From Palleronia aestuarii (GTDB lineage: Bacteria > Pseudomonadota > Alphaproteobacteria > Rhodobacterales > Rhodobacteraceae), in contig NZ_QKZL01000021.1 in the NCBI RefSeq assembly GCF_003253995.1, positions 1 through 62,020 of the forward strand: a stretch of DNA of 62,020 bases, in the 5' to 3' direction. Of the stretch, positions 34,328 through 43,575 are shown one piece after another. The position numbers and the translations under genes are program-made. The notes beneath the pieces are model-generated. The model worked only from the letters and a program-made list of their open reading frames with translations, was not told the origin of the DNA and searched no databases. Within the stretch, counting starts at the first letter, position 1. Each line of letters begins with the position of its first letter.

Positions 34328-34950
34328 CATGCGATGCGGGCCAGGATCTCGTCCCTGAGCGCCGAAATCTCGGCACTCCAGGCCCCCTTCCCGCGTTCGA
34401 GCACGCCAAGCCCCTGGCCCAGCGTCTCCGCATAGACGACCCGGTTTCCCAATACAGTCTCCGCCCGCACCGCCTCGCGATCCGCCAGCGCCGTTGAAAT
34501 CTCGTCGGAAAGCCGCGTCCCCGCCTTGTAGCGGTTGAGCACGATCATCGTCGGCCGCCCGACCCTCTCCGCAAGGTCGAGGATCGAATCCACCGCCCAG
34601 AGATCGACCTGGCTCGTCGCGACCGGAACCAGAACCAGGTCGCTTTCCCGCAGCGCCGGGCGAAGATCGGAATCGACCTTCGGTGGCGTATCGACGATCA
34701 CGAAATCGCAGCTTTTCCGCAGCTTGTCGCATTCGTATCCCACGCCCCAAGCGCTCGACGTCGCGAATTCCATGCCCGGATCGCCGATCTCGCGGCGCGT
34801 CATGAACCAGCGCCCGAGGGAACCTTGAGGGTCGGTGTCGAGAACGGCGACGGCATGTCCCGCCTGCTGCAGCGCTACGGCGATGTTGGCCGCGATCGTG
34901 GTCTTGCCCGAGCCGCCCTTTTGCTGGGCGATCGTGATGACATGGGCCAA
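34327..34950 (-). CDS. ParA/Soj-like ATPase (orphan)
   Basis: 207 residues from a TTG at 34950, giving MAHVITIAQQKGGSGKTTIA with the deviant Walker A motif KGGSGKTT at the N-terminus. GGGAGG lies seven bases upstream. Later motifs are VLDTDPQGSLGRWF (A') and DFVIVDTPPKVDSD (Walker B). A longer form from GTG at 35013 would overlap the exoD stop but adds an atypical 21-residue lead. No parB or parS-like sequence is beside it, so it is not the chromosome partition pair; such lone ParA/MinD-like ATPases position various cargo. The target is unknown. Confidence 0.85.
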   Translation of the reverse strand: MAHVITIAQQKGGSGKTTIAANIAVALQQAGHAVAVLDTDPQGSLGRWFMTRREIGDPGMEFATSSAWGVGYECDKLRKSCDFVIVDTPPKVDSDLRPALRESDLVLVPVATSQVDLWAVDSILDLAERVGRPTMIVLNRYKAGTRLSDEISTALADREAVRAETVLGNRVVYAETLGQGLGVLERGKGAWSAEISALRDEILARIA

Positions 34951-35009
34951 TGCGGCGCCTCCCAGGGTTTTCCCCACGGACCTTACGGCAACCTTCGGTC
35001 GGGCCGCAA

Positions 35010-35618
35010 TCACGCAGAGGCGATCCCCAGGAAGAGCGCGATCGGAATGGCGGTAGCGGCACCCGCAAAGCCGAGTCCCAGAAGTGCGATGAGGCCGTCA
35101 TGCGCAAGCAGCGCCGTCACCAAACAGACCACCGCGAACCCGAGTAGCGAGGATGAAAACGGGACGATCTCGAGCATCGGCATGGTCAGGCCGCAGATCG
35201 CGATGACGAGGCCGAGTACCCGCGGGGAGCCGACGAGCAGTTCGAGGCGATCTCGCGAATACCGGTCGATGCGATCCGCCACCCATCTCAAACGCGCAAG
35301 ACCGTGGCCCAGGCGCTCGCCGCCGACGCTTCGGCGCAGGATCATCCCCGGCAGCCACAGCCCCGGTCGTCGCAGCACGAACTGCCCCGCAATAAGGGCG
35401 ATCGTGATGCCGCAAATGCTCGAGAAAAGCGGGATGCCGCTCAGCGGCGACACGACGAGGAGCGCGGGCACCATCATGACGGGCAGGAAAGCCGTCGCGC
35501 CGAAGGCCGTGACGACATCCGATACCGAGATTTCGTCCCTGTGTGTCAGACCCTCCAGCTTCTCGATGACGCTGCGGACATGGTGCCGTGTTTCGGTGAT
35601 CTCATTGGTAGAACGCAT
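35010..35618 (-). CDS. exoD: Exopolysaccharide synthesis ExoD family protein
   Basis: 202 residues. N-terminal cytoplasmic part (TRHHVRSVIEKLEG, DEISVSDVVTAFG) followed by four to five membrane segments with AFLPVMMVPALLVVSPLSGI and FLRRPGLWLPG-like motifs typical of ExoD. In rhizobia ExoD affects exopolysaccharide production and alkali tolerance; the molecular function is not known. The ATG at 35618 gives the usual length of about 200 residues. It is just upstream of the ParA-like gene on the same strand. Confidence 0.85.
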   Translation of the reverse strand: MRSTNEITETRHHVRSVIEKLEGLTHRDEISVSDVVTAFGATAFLPVMMVPALLVVSPLSGIPLFSSICGITIALIAGQFVLRRPGLWLPGMILRRSVGGERLGHGLARLRWVADRIDRYSRDRLELLVGSPRVLGLVIAICGLTMPMLEIVPFSSSLLGFAVVCLVTALLAHDGLIALLGLGFAGAATAIPIALFLGIASA

Positions 35619-36006
35619 CCTGCCGAGATAATCAGGCCGTGCGGCAAAACCACTCACGATCACGGCAGGTACACCGGTAAAGCCTGGAACGCGCGCGATG
35701 TCGCCGATTGCCGCCTCTTTCGATCTGGCATGGTTACTAGATGAGACCTCCGTGCAGATCGTCAGCCGACCAGCGGCCTCGAAGGTTCGGGCGATGCGCG
35801 TGGACCGACCGGCCCGCAAACCGGCTGTGGCGCGCGATGGCTTGGGGCGACGCTGTTTCCTAGCGATGAGCGATCCGGGCGCGTCGTCGCGCGATGCGTT
35901 GCCCGTCGATCTCACGGTTCGCGTTACGATGGTCATGGGACACTGCGCCGCTTGCCGATAGTCCCGCGCCCCGTCAAAGAGGGAATTGAGAACGAGAGGA
36001 ATGCGG
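35619..36006. other. Intergenic region, no recognised gene
   Basis: 388 bp between the divergent exoD and lytic transglycosylase genes. Minus-strand open frame continues upstream of exoD, but without a ribosome binding site or recognisable sequence. AGAGGA at 35995-36000 is the ribosome binding site of the downstream gene. Promoters for both directions must lie here; none can be fixed. Confidence 0.45.
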
Positions 36007-37155
36007 ATGAGGATCGAGCGTCGGAGCGTGCTTCTCGGAATGGCGGCCCTGGGTCTGACGGCCTGCGGCAATGCACCGATCGCATCGCGGGAGCCGGACG
36101 GATTACCGCCCGAGATGCGTCCCGTCCCCAATCCCGGATGGGAGGCCTGGAGTCGCGGGTTCCAGGCCCGGGCCATCTCGTCGGGGATCGCGCCGGAGGT
36201 CGTTTCCCGCGCCTTCCTGCGGGCAGGCTACCTCCCCGGCGTGATCGAACGCGATCGCAACCAGACGGAATTCACGCGTTCGCTCGAAGACTATCTCTCA
36301 ATCGCCGCCTCGCCCGACCGGGTAGAGACAGGCCGGCGGCAATTCGCCCGATACCGCGAGACGCTGTCCCGCATCGAGGCGAGCTACGGCGTACCGGCGC
36401 CGATCGTCACGGCGATCTGGGGGCTCGAGAGCAATTACGGGGAACGCCGGGGCCAGATTCCGGTCGTTTCCGCCCTCGGCACCCTCGCCTATGACGGGCG
36501 GCGCGGCACGTTCTTCGAAAGCCAGCTCCTGGCTGCCCTGCGCATTCTCGAGCGCGGCGACACCACCCCCGAAAGGCTTGTCGGCAGCTGGGCAGGAGCG
36601 ATGGGCCATACGCAGTTCATTCCGACATCCTACCAAGCCTATGCCGTGGACTTCACCGGCGACGGACGTCGCGACATCTGGTCCGACGATCCGACCGACG
36701 CGCTCGCCTCCGCCGCATCTTATCTCGCGCGTTCGGGATGGCGGAGCGGCGAGGATTGGGGCGGGGAAATCGGCGTGGCCGGAACACCTTCAGCGGGCGG
36801 CCCCGTCATCACGCCGCAACCGGGCGGGCCGTCCTTCCGGGTCCTGCGGAACTTCGACGTGATCAAGCGCTACAACAATTCGACGAACTACGCGATCGGC
36901 GTCGGGCATCTCGCCGACCGGATCGTCGGCGGGCCGGAGATTCAGGGTCGGTTTCCACCAGATGAATACGGATTGACGAAGGAAATGCGGCAATCGCTGC
37001 AACGACGGCTTTCCGCTGCGGGATATGATACGGGCGGCGACGACGGCGTCATCGGCCCCTCCAGCCGCGCCGCGATCGAAGCCTACCAGCGCGCATCGGG
37101 CCTGCCCATCGATGGCAATCCCGGTCGCGCGCTCCTAAGTCGTCTGGGCGGCTAG
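36007..37155 (+). CDS. Lytic murein transglycosylase with peptidoglycan-binding domain (MltB-like lipoprotein)
   Basis: 382 residues. N-terminal lipoprotein signal with lipobox LTAC (MRIERRSVLLGMAALGLTAC). The catalytic Glu is in AIWGLESNYGERRG, followed by the family motifs GSWAGAMGHTQFIPTSY and RYNNSTNYAIGVGHLADRI. The last 60 residues form a peptidoglycan-binding domain 1 (LQRRLSAAGYDTGGDDGVIGP). It cleaves glycan strands with formation of 1,6-anhydro ends, at the outer or inner membrane face of the periplasm. ATG 36007 has AGAGGA at the right distance; ATG 36001 is too close. Confidence 0.9.
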   Translation: MRIERRSVLLGMAALGLTACGNAPIASREPDGLPPEMRPVPNPGWEAWSRGFQARAISSGIAPEVVSRAFLRAGYLPGVIERDRNQTEFTRSLEDYLSIAASPDRVETGRRQFARYRETLSRIEASYGVPAPIVTAIWGLESNYGERRGQIPVVSALGTLAYDGRRGTFFESQLLAALRILERGDTTPERLVGSWAGAMGHTQFIPTSYQAYAVDFTGDGRRDIWSDDPTDALASAASYLARSGWRSGEDWGGEIGVAGTPSAGGPVITPQPGGPSFRVLRNFDVIKRYNNSTNYAIGVGHLADRIVGGPEIQGRFPPDEYGLTKEMRQSLQRRLSAAGYDTGGDDGVIGPSSRAAIEAYQRASGLPIDGNPGRALLSRLGG

Positions 37156-37302
37156 ACCGATACGCAAGAAAATAGGCGTTCGGTCCGTACGCCCATATCC
37201 ATGCGGCCCTTCATGGACTTTCGGGATCACGCTGCATTTCGCGTCCTAGCCCCGGAGGCGTCGATACGGTCGGCTGACCGACCGCAGCAGGATGAGGAGC
37301 AC

Positions 37303-37335
37303 GGTGCATGCCGCCGGTTGGGGCCGGCATGCACC
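37303..37335. terminator. Hairpin between convergent genes, terminator candidate
   Basis: GGTGCATGCCG at 37303-37313 pairs with CGGCATGCACC at 37325-37335 around an 11-base loop. It lies 12 bp from the stop of the NhaC-type gene (minus strand). No T-run is seen, so the assignment is moderate. Confidence 0.5.
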
Positions 37336-37347
37336 ATCCCGATTGCA

Positions 37348-39345
37348 TCACGCCCGGGCGGTCTCTCCCTCGGCCTCCTCCGCGTCCGGCGCGACGTCGG
37401 TCCCGAGTGACGTTCCAAGCACCCAGAGAATCGCGACGAGCGCGACGGCGCCCAGAGGCAGGGTGATCCAGAAGGGGATACCATAGCCCGTCGGGATGAG
37501 CCCACAGACGATCGCCACTCCGCCAACGGTCAGCGCATAGGGGATCTGGGTACGCACGTGGTCGATATGGTTGGACCCCGAGGCGACCGAGGAGATGATC
37601 GTCGTGTCCGAGATCGGCGAGCAATGGTCGCCCCAGACCGAGCCGGCGAGGATCGTGCCGATCGTGGCGTAGAGGATGTAGCCATCCTCCTCCATCGAGA
37701 GGCCCGCATTCTGCATCAGCGCCCATATGAGCGGCACGGCCAGCGGCATGAGGATGCCCATCGTCCCCCAGGACGTACCCACGGCGAAGGAGACGGCGGC
37801 CGAGAGGCAGAAGAGGATCGCGGGCAACCATTGCGGCGGGATCGAATCGCCCAGGATCGAGACGAGCCAGGATGCGGTGTGCAGATCCTCTGCGATGGCG
37901 GCGAGCGACCAGGCGAGCGTGAGGATGATCATCACGAAGAGCACGGAGCGTAGACCCGCGAACCATGCACCCATCGTCTCCTTCATCGAAAGGAGCCCCT
38001 GCCCCATCGAAAGCCCCGCGGCGAGCACGACGGAGACGAGCGCCGCCCAGACAAGCGCCGTGTTGCCGTCCGCGCTTCCCATGATCTCCCTCAGTGTGCT
38101 GCCTTCGCCGGTGACGTAGAGACCGGCCGCGACCATCACGATGAGCGTGCCGATGGGCAGGATGGCGTTGATCGAGCGCTGCGTCACGTCATCCTTGAGA
38201 TAGAGTTCACCCCCCTCCTCGTCGTCGCTCTCCTCCGCGTCGGCATCCTGGCGGATCACCTGTCCTTCCTCGAGCGCCCGGCGCTCCGCCTTGGCCATCG
38301 GACCAAAATCACGGCCCATCGCACCGATCAGGATCACCATGACGAGCGCCAGGATCGGGTAGAAGTTGTAGGGGATCGCGTTGAGAAAGATGGAATAAGC
38401 GCTCTGGTTCACGCCGATGCCGCTCACCGCCTCTTCGATGAGACCGAGCTGGTAGCCGATCCACGTCGAGATGATGGCGATGGAGGCCAGGGGGGCTGCG
38501 GTGGAATCGACGATATAGGCAAGTTTCTCGCGACTGATCTTCATGCGGTCCGTGACGGGACGCATCGTGTTCCCGACGATGAGGGAGTTCGCATAGGTCG
38601 AAAAGAAGATGGCGAAGCCGAGGCCGCATGCGCCGAGCTGCGTCTTGCGACGGGTATTGGCGATGGAGGCGATGCGCGCGGCGATCGCGTGGGCACCGCC
38701 GTTGCGATAGATGATGCCGATCATTCCGCCCATCATCAGGGTGAAGATGACGATCTGCATGTGGCTCTTCGAGCCGTCGGGCGGCACGAGGGCCTCGAGC
38801 ACGTAGATCTGGATCGTGTCGAGCAGGCCGAACCAGAGGCCGGGAAGCGACATTCCGTAGGTGAACCACGAACCGAGCACGATGCCGAGGAAAAGCGCGG
38901 GGATCACCTGCCGTGTGGCAAGTGCGATGCCGATGGCGATCAGCGCGGGCAGGATCGAAAGCCAGCCGGCAATGGCGTTTGTCGTACCCTCCGCGACGAC
39001 TTCCCCGTCCTCGAGAAGCCGCATCGTCACCTCGTCACCCGTGGCCGTGACGTCCTCGACTTCCGCGAGATAGGCGACGCTGTCGGCAAGCTGCGTGAAA
39101 TCGTCCGGCGCAACCTCGTAGCTCTCCTCGCCCACCTCGAGCGTGAGCGGCGCCGCTGGCGGAACGGAGGCACGAATGGACTGCGTGAACGGCACCCCGT
39201 CGAGCACCACGCGCGGCGCCTCGATCGTGTAGGGCGTGGGCGGTTCGTCCTCCTTCAAATCCTGCGCGGCGACGGGCAGGCAGAACGCGAGAGTTGCGAA
39301 GATGGCCAGGACGAGACGGATGGCGGGATGGCGGCGATCGGGCAT
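37348..39345 (-). CDS. Na+/H+ antiporter, NhaC family
   Basis: 665 residues. A signal peptide (LVLAIFATLAFCLPVAAQ) is followed by about 90 extracytoplasmic residues that look like a small beta domain (PRVVLDGVPFTQSIRASVPP), then about 12 membrane segments. NhaC-type features: GLGFAIFFSTYANSLIVGNTM, SFAVGTSWGTMGILMPLAVP and GSVWGDHCSPISDTTIISS. It exports sodium in exchange for protons. Longer than typical NhaC (about 460-500) because of the N-terminal domain and an acidic cytoplasmic loop (DADAEESDDEEGGE). ATG 39345 follows AAGGAG. Confidence 0.88.
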   Translation of the reverse strand: MPDRRHPAIRLVLAIFATLAFCLPVAAQDLKEDEPPTPYTIEAPRVVLDGVPFTQSIRASVPPAAPLTLEVGEESYEVAPDDFTQLADSVAYLAEVEDVTATGDEVTMRLLEDGEVVAEGTTNAIAGWLSILPALIAIGIALATRQVIPALFLGIVLGSWFTYGMSLPGLWFGLLDTIQIYVLEALVPPDGSKSHMQIVIFTLMMGGMIGIIYRNGGAHAIAARIASIANTRRKTQLGACGLGFAIFFSTYANSLIVGNTMRPVTDRMKISREKLAYIVDSTAAPLASIAIISTWIGYQLGLIEEAVSGIGVNQSAYSIFLNAIPYNFYPILALVMVILIGAMGRDFGPMAKAERRALEEGQVIRQDADAEESDDEEGGELYLKDDVTQRSINAILPIGTLIVMVAAGLYVTGEGSTLREIMGSADGNTALVWAALVSVVLAAGLSMGQGLLSMKETMGAWFAGLRSVLFVMIILTLAWSLAAIAEDLHTASWLVSILGDSIPPQWLPAILFCLSAAVSFAVGTSWGTMGILMPLAVPLIWALMQNAGLSMEEDGYILYATIGTILAGSVWGDHCSPISDTTIISSVASGSNHIDHVRTQIPYALTVGGVAIVCGLIPTGYGIPFWITLPLGAVALVAILWVLGTSLGTDVAPDAEEAEGETARA

Positions 39346-39504
39346 TGCGGCTCCTTTATGGGGGGCCTCCGGGGCGGAAGAAGAGAAGCCGCCCAAGACG
39401 CTTTGACCGCCTCGGGGACGGATCACACGATGGTGAAGCGCCGCGCGACGTTGCGTCAACCTTTTTCCAACCTGCACCTCCCTCGGGACGTGCAGTGCTG
39501 CCTG

Positions 39505-40215
39505 TTACATCGCCTCCTTAAGTCCCGCGCGGATCAGCCACCAATTCACCGGATACGCGGTGGCGAAACCGCAGAGCATCGCGATCTGCATCATGAACCA
39601 GAATTCGAACGAGAGCGGGTCGAGCGCGACACCCAGGATCCGCCCGAAGATCCAAAAATGCGCGATCGCCATGAAGCCGTACATGCCGACCTGCCAAGCG
39701 GTAAGCGATAATGCGTCGGCCTTGACGGCAGCCCAGAGACCCGGCAGCAGCGACAACCCGCGCATCGGCACAATGGTGAAGTACTGGAACACCACACCGA
39801 TCGCAAAGGCCAGGATATAGTCGAGTACCCAGATCGCGAAGATCCGCTCCGAGAAGAGCGTGCCGTAGCCCATCAACGCGACGATTCCGGGAAAGAGCAC
39901 GGCAAACCATTCGGCAAGGATGTCGCCAAGCGTGCAGCCCGCGCCGCAATGCGAGGCGCCCTTGCCGACCTTCACGAAGAACGGAAGCTCTGCCTGATGC
40001 GGTGTCTCGCCCCGCTCCTGCGTCGCACGTCGCCCCGCCAGGAAATAGAAAAGCAGCCCGATCGGCCCGGCGAAGAGACCCGTGATCGGCCACACGACGT
40101 TCATGATCCTCATCTTCTGAGGATGGGCACAGATATCGAGCGCGACGACTGCCGCGCACACGAAACCACCGAGGACCGAGATGAGTGCAAGGATGTGCAG
40201 CCAGTAGGGGATCAT
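39505..40215 (-). CDS. DUF4396 domain membrane protein
   Basis: 236 residues with six or so membrane segments. The conserved core GASHCGAGCTLGDILAEWFA, with His and two Cys inside the membrane region, and VFQYFTIVPMRGLS identify the DUF4396 family. The His/Cys cluster suggests metal (copper) or thiol chemistry, which is inference. ATG 40215 places the first helix at the N-terminus and follows GAGAGG. It lies between the NhaC gene and rpsD on the same strand, but is not obviously in one operon with either. Confidence 0.8.
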   Translation of the reverse strand: MIPYWLHILALISVLGGFVCAAVVALDICAHPQKMRIMNVVWPITGLFAGPIGLLFYFLAGRRATQERGETPHQAELPFFVKVGKGASHCGAGCTLGDILAEWFAVLFPGIVALMGYGTLFSERIFAIWVLDYILAFAIGVVFQYFTIVPMRGLSLLPGLWAAVKADALSLTAWQVGMYGFMAIAHFWIFGRILGVALDPLSFEFWFMMQIAMLCGFATAYPVNWWLIRAGLKEAM

Positions 40216-40550
40216 CGTGACGGCCTCTCTTCTTCTTTCGAAGGGAAACGGCGTAAGTAATCGAAGTTCCCCCGGAGTCACGATGGGGCAGGCCGCGACC
40301 TCCACGTGATGTCGCACGAGACCCGCATAGACGCCGTACGGTTCCGCACACGGTTGTTGCGCAGACCGCTTTTAAGCGACAGCGGCGTACCGCCCGGGAT
40401 CATCACGTGGAACAGGCGTTGAACGGGCTTGCGCAATCCTCTCGATCGCGTCGTCGATGGCTTAGAAAAAAGAATGCTCCCGCAGTTTCCCGCGGGAGCA
40501 TGATGCGGCTGATATCCGTCGGCGGCCTTGGCGCCACCTCCGGATGCCGA
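40216..40550. other. Intergenic region between rpsD and the DUF4396 gene
   Basis: 335 bp holding the rpsD terminator at 40466-40501 and presumably the promoter of the DUF4396 gene. No tRNA or protein gene was recognised in it. Confidence 0.5.
40466..40501 (-). terminator. Rho-independent terminator of rpsD
   Basis: TGCTCCCGC at 40475-40483 pairs with GCGGGAGCA at 40492-40500. Read on the minus strand the hairpin is followed by TTCTTTTTT (40473-40465), a proper T-tract, about 50 bp after the rpsD stop. Confidence 0.88.
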
Positions 40551-41171
40551 TCAGTTCTGGGCGTAGTATTCGATGACGAGGTTCGGCTCCATCTGCACGG
40601 CGAAAGGTACGTCGCCTAATCCCGGGGTACGGGTGAAGGTGCAGGTCATCTTGGAATGGTCGACCTCGAGATAGTCGGGCACGTCACGCTCCGCCAGGCC
40701 AACGGCTTCGAGCACGGAGGCGAGCTGCTTCGACTTCTGGCGCACCTCGATCACGTCACCTTCCTTCACCTGATAGGAGGGGATGTTCACGCGGCGGCCA
40801 TTCACCAGGACGTGGCCGTGGTTCACGAATTGCCGCGCGGCGAAAACGGTTGCGACGAACTTCGCGCGGTACACGACGGCGTCGAGCCGACGCTCCAGCA
40901 GGCCGATGAGGTTCTCGCCGGTATCGCCGCGGACCCGCTCGGCTTCCGCGAAGATGCGGCGGAACTGCTTCTCGGTCAGGTCGCCGTAATGGCCCTTCAG
41001 CTTCTGCTTGGCACGGAGCTGGATGCCGAAGTCGGACATCTTGCCCTTGCGGCGCTGGCCATGCTGGCCGGGGCCGTATTCACGGCGGTTCACGGGGCTC
41101 TTCGGGCGGCCCCAGATGTTCTCGCCCATGCGGCGGTCGAGCTTGTACTTGGCAGACGTGCGTTTGGTCAC
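40551..41171 (-). CDS. rpsD: 30S ribosomal protein S4
   Basis: 206 residues, the normal length. [20 protein letters not shown] at the N-terminus, the S4 RNA-binding domain [40 protein letters not shown], and the C-terminal [10 protein letters not shown] are all typical. S4 nucleates 30S assembly on 16S rRNA. GTG start at 41171 is supported by AAGGAGA. It stands alone here, not in the alpha operon (rpsM-rpsK-rpoA), as is common in alphaproteobacteria. Confidence 0.97.
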   Translation of the reverse strand: MTKRTSAKYKLDRRMGENIWGRPKSPVNRREYGPGQHGQRRKGKMSDFGIQLRAKQKLKGHYGDLTEKQFRRIFAEAERVRGDTGENLIGLLERRLDAVVYRAKFVATVFAARQFVNHGHVLVNGRRVNIPSYQVKEGDVIEVRQKSKQLASVLEAVGLAERDVPDYLEVDHSKMTCTFTRTPGLGDVPFAVQMEPNLVIEYYAQN

Positions 41172-41369
41172 GGCTGATCTCCTTTCGCGGTCACAAAAGG
41201 GCGTTGTCCTCTGGGCCTCAGGCCCTGACAGGGTTCCCCTCGCGGGGTCCACCAACACCAATGAAGGGCGCCTTATATGCGGTCGCGCTCCCATGTCAAC
41301 ATCGCGCGACCGGCTTGGAACGGGGAACGCGCCGCGGTATGGGGCAGGCCCGATCCGAGGAGGATTTGC

Positions 41370-42218
41370 ATGATCGTCTGCCGCACGAAAACCGAATTGC
41401 GCGCGGCGCGAGCGGATATGGCGGGTCGCGTCGGGCTCGTGCCCACCATGGGGTATCTTCACGACGGACACATGGCACTCGTCGCGCGCGCCCGTTCCGA
41501 GAATGACGCGGTCCTCGCCACGATCTTCGTCAATCCCATGCAATTCGGGCCGAACGAGGATCTCGATACCTATCCCCGGGCGATCGAGCGCGATCTCGCG
41601 ATGCTGGAGGCGGCGGGCGTCGACGCGGTCTTCGTCCCGGATGCGCAGGAGATGTATCACGAGGACGCGCAGACGCATGTGGAAACCACGGGCCTCTCCC
41701 GGATCCTGATCGGACGGCTTCGGCCCGGTCACTTCCGCGGCGTGGCGACGGTGGTCCTGAAGCTCTTCAACCTCGCACGGCCCGACGCGGCGTATTTCGG
41801 ATGGAAAGACTATCAGCAGGTCCAGGTCATCCGCACCATGGTGCGCGACCTTGATGTCCCCGTCCGGATCACCGGGGTGGAAATCGTTCGCGAGGAAGAC
41901 GGACTGGCCATGTCCTCGCGCAATGTCCGATTGTCGCCCGAGGCCCGGGCAGCGGCCCCTGTCCTGCATGCCGCGCTTCTCGAGGCCGAAACGTTATCGC
42001 GGGGTGGTGCAAGCGTCGCGCGGATCACGGCCCGGCTGCGCGCCCGGATCGCCACCGCCCCGGAGGCGGAGCTGCTCTCCATCGACCTGCGCGACGCAGA
42101 GACGCTCGCTCCCGTTCGCGGACGCCCCACGCGCCCCGTCGTCGCGCTTCTGGCGGCACGGTTCGGGGACGTGCTCCTGATCGACAACAAGGTCCTGAAC
42201 CCGGAGGAAACCCGATGA
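41370..42218 (+). CDS. panC: Pantothenate synthetase (pantoate-beta-alanine ligase)
   Basis: 282 residues. ATP-binding motifs [15 protein letters not shown] (HxGH) and [10 protein letters not shown] (the KMSKS equivalent), and the pantoate-binding stretch [18 protein letters not shown] are intact, as is [13 protein letters not shown]. The enzyme makes pantothenate from pantoate, beta-alanine and ATP. GAGGAGGA precedes the ATG at 41370. It overlaps panB by 4 bp (ATGA), so the last two steps of the pathway are encoded together. Confidence 0.96.
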   Translation: MIVCRTKTELRAARADMAGRVGLVPTMGYLHDGHMALVARARSENDAVLATIFVNPMQFGPNEDLDTYPRAIERDLAMLEAAGVDAVFVPDAQEMYHEDAQTHVETTGLSRILIGRLRPGHFRGVATVVLKLFNLARPDAAYFGWKDYQQVQVIRTMVRDLDVPVRITGVEIVREEDGLAMSSRNVRLSPEARAAAPVLHAALLEAETLSRGGASVARITARLRARIATAPEAELLSIDLRDAETLAPVRGRPTRPVVALLAARFGDVLLIDNKVLNPEETR

Positions 42219-43030
42219 GTACCGAGACCGCGAAACCCGTCCGCCGGATCACCGTGCCCGAGATCGCCGGCCGCAAGGGTGGCCAGCCGATCGTCTCCCT
42301 CACCTCCTACCATGCGCATACCGCCGCGATCGTCGACAGGCACGCGGACTTCATCCTGGTGGGAGACAGCCTCGGAATGGTGATGCACGGCATGGAAACG
42401 ACCGTGGGCGTCCCGCTGGACCTCATGATCATGCATGGCCGCGCGGTGGTGCGGGGGACGCGACGCGCTCTGATCGTCGTGGACATGCCGTTCGGAAGCT
42501 ACGAGGAGAGCCCGGCCGCTGCGTTCCGCAATGCGGCGCACGTGATGAAGGAAACACAGTGCGGCGCCGTGAAGCTTGAGGGCGGCGCCCGCATGGCCGA
42601 GACGATCCGGTTCCTCACCGATCGCGGTATTCCGGTCATGGCCCATATCGGACTCACGCCCCAAAGCTCCCACACGATGGGTGGATTCCGGACGCAGGGC
42701 CGGGATCGGGAAAGCTGGCCGCACCATATCGCCGACGCGGTGGCGGTAGCGGAGGCCGGGGCCTTCGCGATCGTGATCGAGGGGGTGGTCGAGCCGCTTG
42801 CGCGCGAGATTACCGAAGCGGTGCCGATCCCCACGATCGGCATCGGAGCCTCCGCGCATTGCGACGGGCAGATCCTGGTGCTGGAAGACATGCTCGGGCT
42901 CAATGCCAGGCCGCCGAAATTCGTGAAGGTCTATGGCGATCTCGGCGCGCAAATCGAACGCGCGGTAGAGGCTTACGCTACTGACGTTCGCGAAAGGACT
43001 TTTCCCGACGACAACCAGGTATATCGGTGA
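42215..43030 (+). CDS. panB: 3-methyl-2-oxobutanoate hydroxymethyltransferase
   Basis: 271 residues. Mg-binding and substrate motifs: [57 protein letters not shown], and the catalytic Glu in [15 protein letters not shown]. It transfers a hydroxymethyl group from methylene-THF to alpha-ketoisovalerate, forming ketopantoate. Translationally coupled to panC by overlapping ATGA. Confidence 0.96.
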   Translation: MSTETAKPVRRITVPEIAGRKGGQPIVSLTSYHAHTAAIVDRHADFILVGDSLGMVMHGMETTVGVPLDLMIMHGRAVVRGTRRALIVVDMPFGSYEESPAAAFRNAAHVMKETQCGAVKLEGGARMAETIRFLTDRGIPVMAHIGLTPQSSHTMGGFRTQGRDRESWPHHIADAVAVAEAGAFAIVIEGVVEPLAREITEAVPIPTIGIGASAHCDGQILVLEDMLGLNARPPKFVKVYGDLGAQIERAVEAYATDVRERTFPDDNQVYR

Positions 43031-43177
43031 AAAAAATTCTAATGTGCGTCAGAGCATATACGGATTGACGAGGCTTCAATCTGAACGCGTATCCGGGAGG
43101 GTAATCGCCTTGAGATCGACGATTGTCTTCAATCGAATTCGAGGCATCGGACTCGAGTAGTCACCGAATTAAGGGTG

Positions 43178-43209
43178 CCGGCTCCGCAATGGGACCAACG
43201 CGGAGCCGG
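43178..43209. terminator. Hairpin between panB and csbD
   Basis: CCGGCTCCGC at 43178-43187 pairs perfectly with GCGGAGCCGG at 43200-43209, with a 12-base loop. It is 14 bp past the csbD stop on the minus strand and 147 bp past panB; a terminator for csbD is the likeliest role. No T-run. Confidence 0.55.
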
Positions 43210-43223
43210 GTACGATCGGTGTC

Positions 43224-43421
43224 TCAATGTTCAGCAAGCCATTCGTCGACCTCGCGCCGCGCTTCCTCTTTCGTCTTGCCGTACCGTTCCTGCAGAATTC
43301 CCTCGAACCGCTCCCGATCGCCTGCCGCGACATCGGTATCGTCGTCCGTGAGTCGGCCCCATTTCTCCTGTGCCCGACCCTTAAATTGTTTCCAATTTCC
43401 TTCGACTTGATCCCAGTTCAT
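43224..43421 (-). CDS. CsbD family stress protein
   Basis: 65 residues. MNWDQVEGNWKQFKGRAQEK-WGRLTDDD is the CsbD signature, with DRERFEGILQERYGKTKEEA following. The protein is small, acidic and highly charged. CsbD proteins are among the most abundant products of general stress responses; their mechanism is unknown. ATG 43421 follows AAGGAAA. A promoter of the GGAAC-N16-AGTT type lies upstream. Confidence 0.92.
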   Translation of the reverse strand: MNWDQVEGNWKQFKGRAQEKWGRLTDDDTDVAAGDRERFEGILQERYGKTKEEARREVDEWLAEH

Positions 43422-43457
43422 GGTATTTCCTTTTCTTCCGTCAACAGTCACCTTGCC

Positions 43458-43482
43458 AACTCATTGAAGAAACCGTGGTTCC
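43458..43482 (-). promoter_or_regulatory. Candidate general-stress (EcfG-type) promoter of csbD
   Basis: On the minus strand GGAAC (43482-43478) is followed after 16 bases by AGTT (43461-43458). The EcfG consensus in alphaproteobacteria is GGAAC-N16/17-CGTT, so one base deviates. Position 37 bp upstream of the csbD start codon and the known stress role of CsbD support it. Many Rhodobacterales lack EcfG, which lowers the odds. Confidence 0.33.
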
Positions 43483-43575
43483 GCCGAGGCAGGGCGGTAT
43501 TAACCATTCATTTTCTTTGCCTGACGGTACGATTCTATCTTATTCAATTTGAAATAATTCGATGGGGATCGAACC

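Noticed and set aside
34950-35013. Longer start of the ParA-like gene at GTG 35013
   Set aside because: It would add 21 atypical residues before the MAHVITIAQQKGG start seen in the family, and the TTG at 34950 has a good GGGAGG site.
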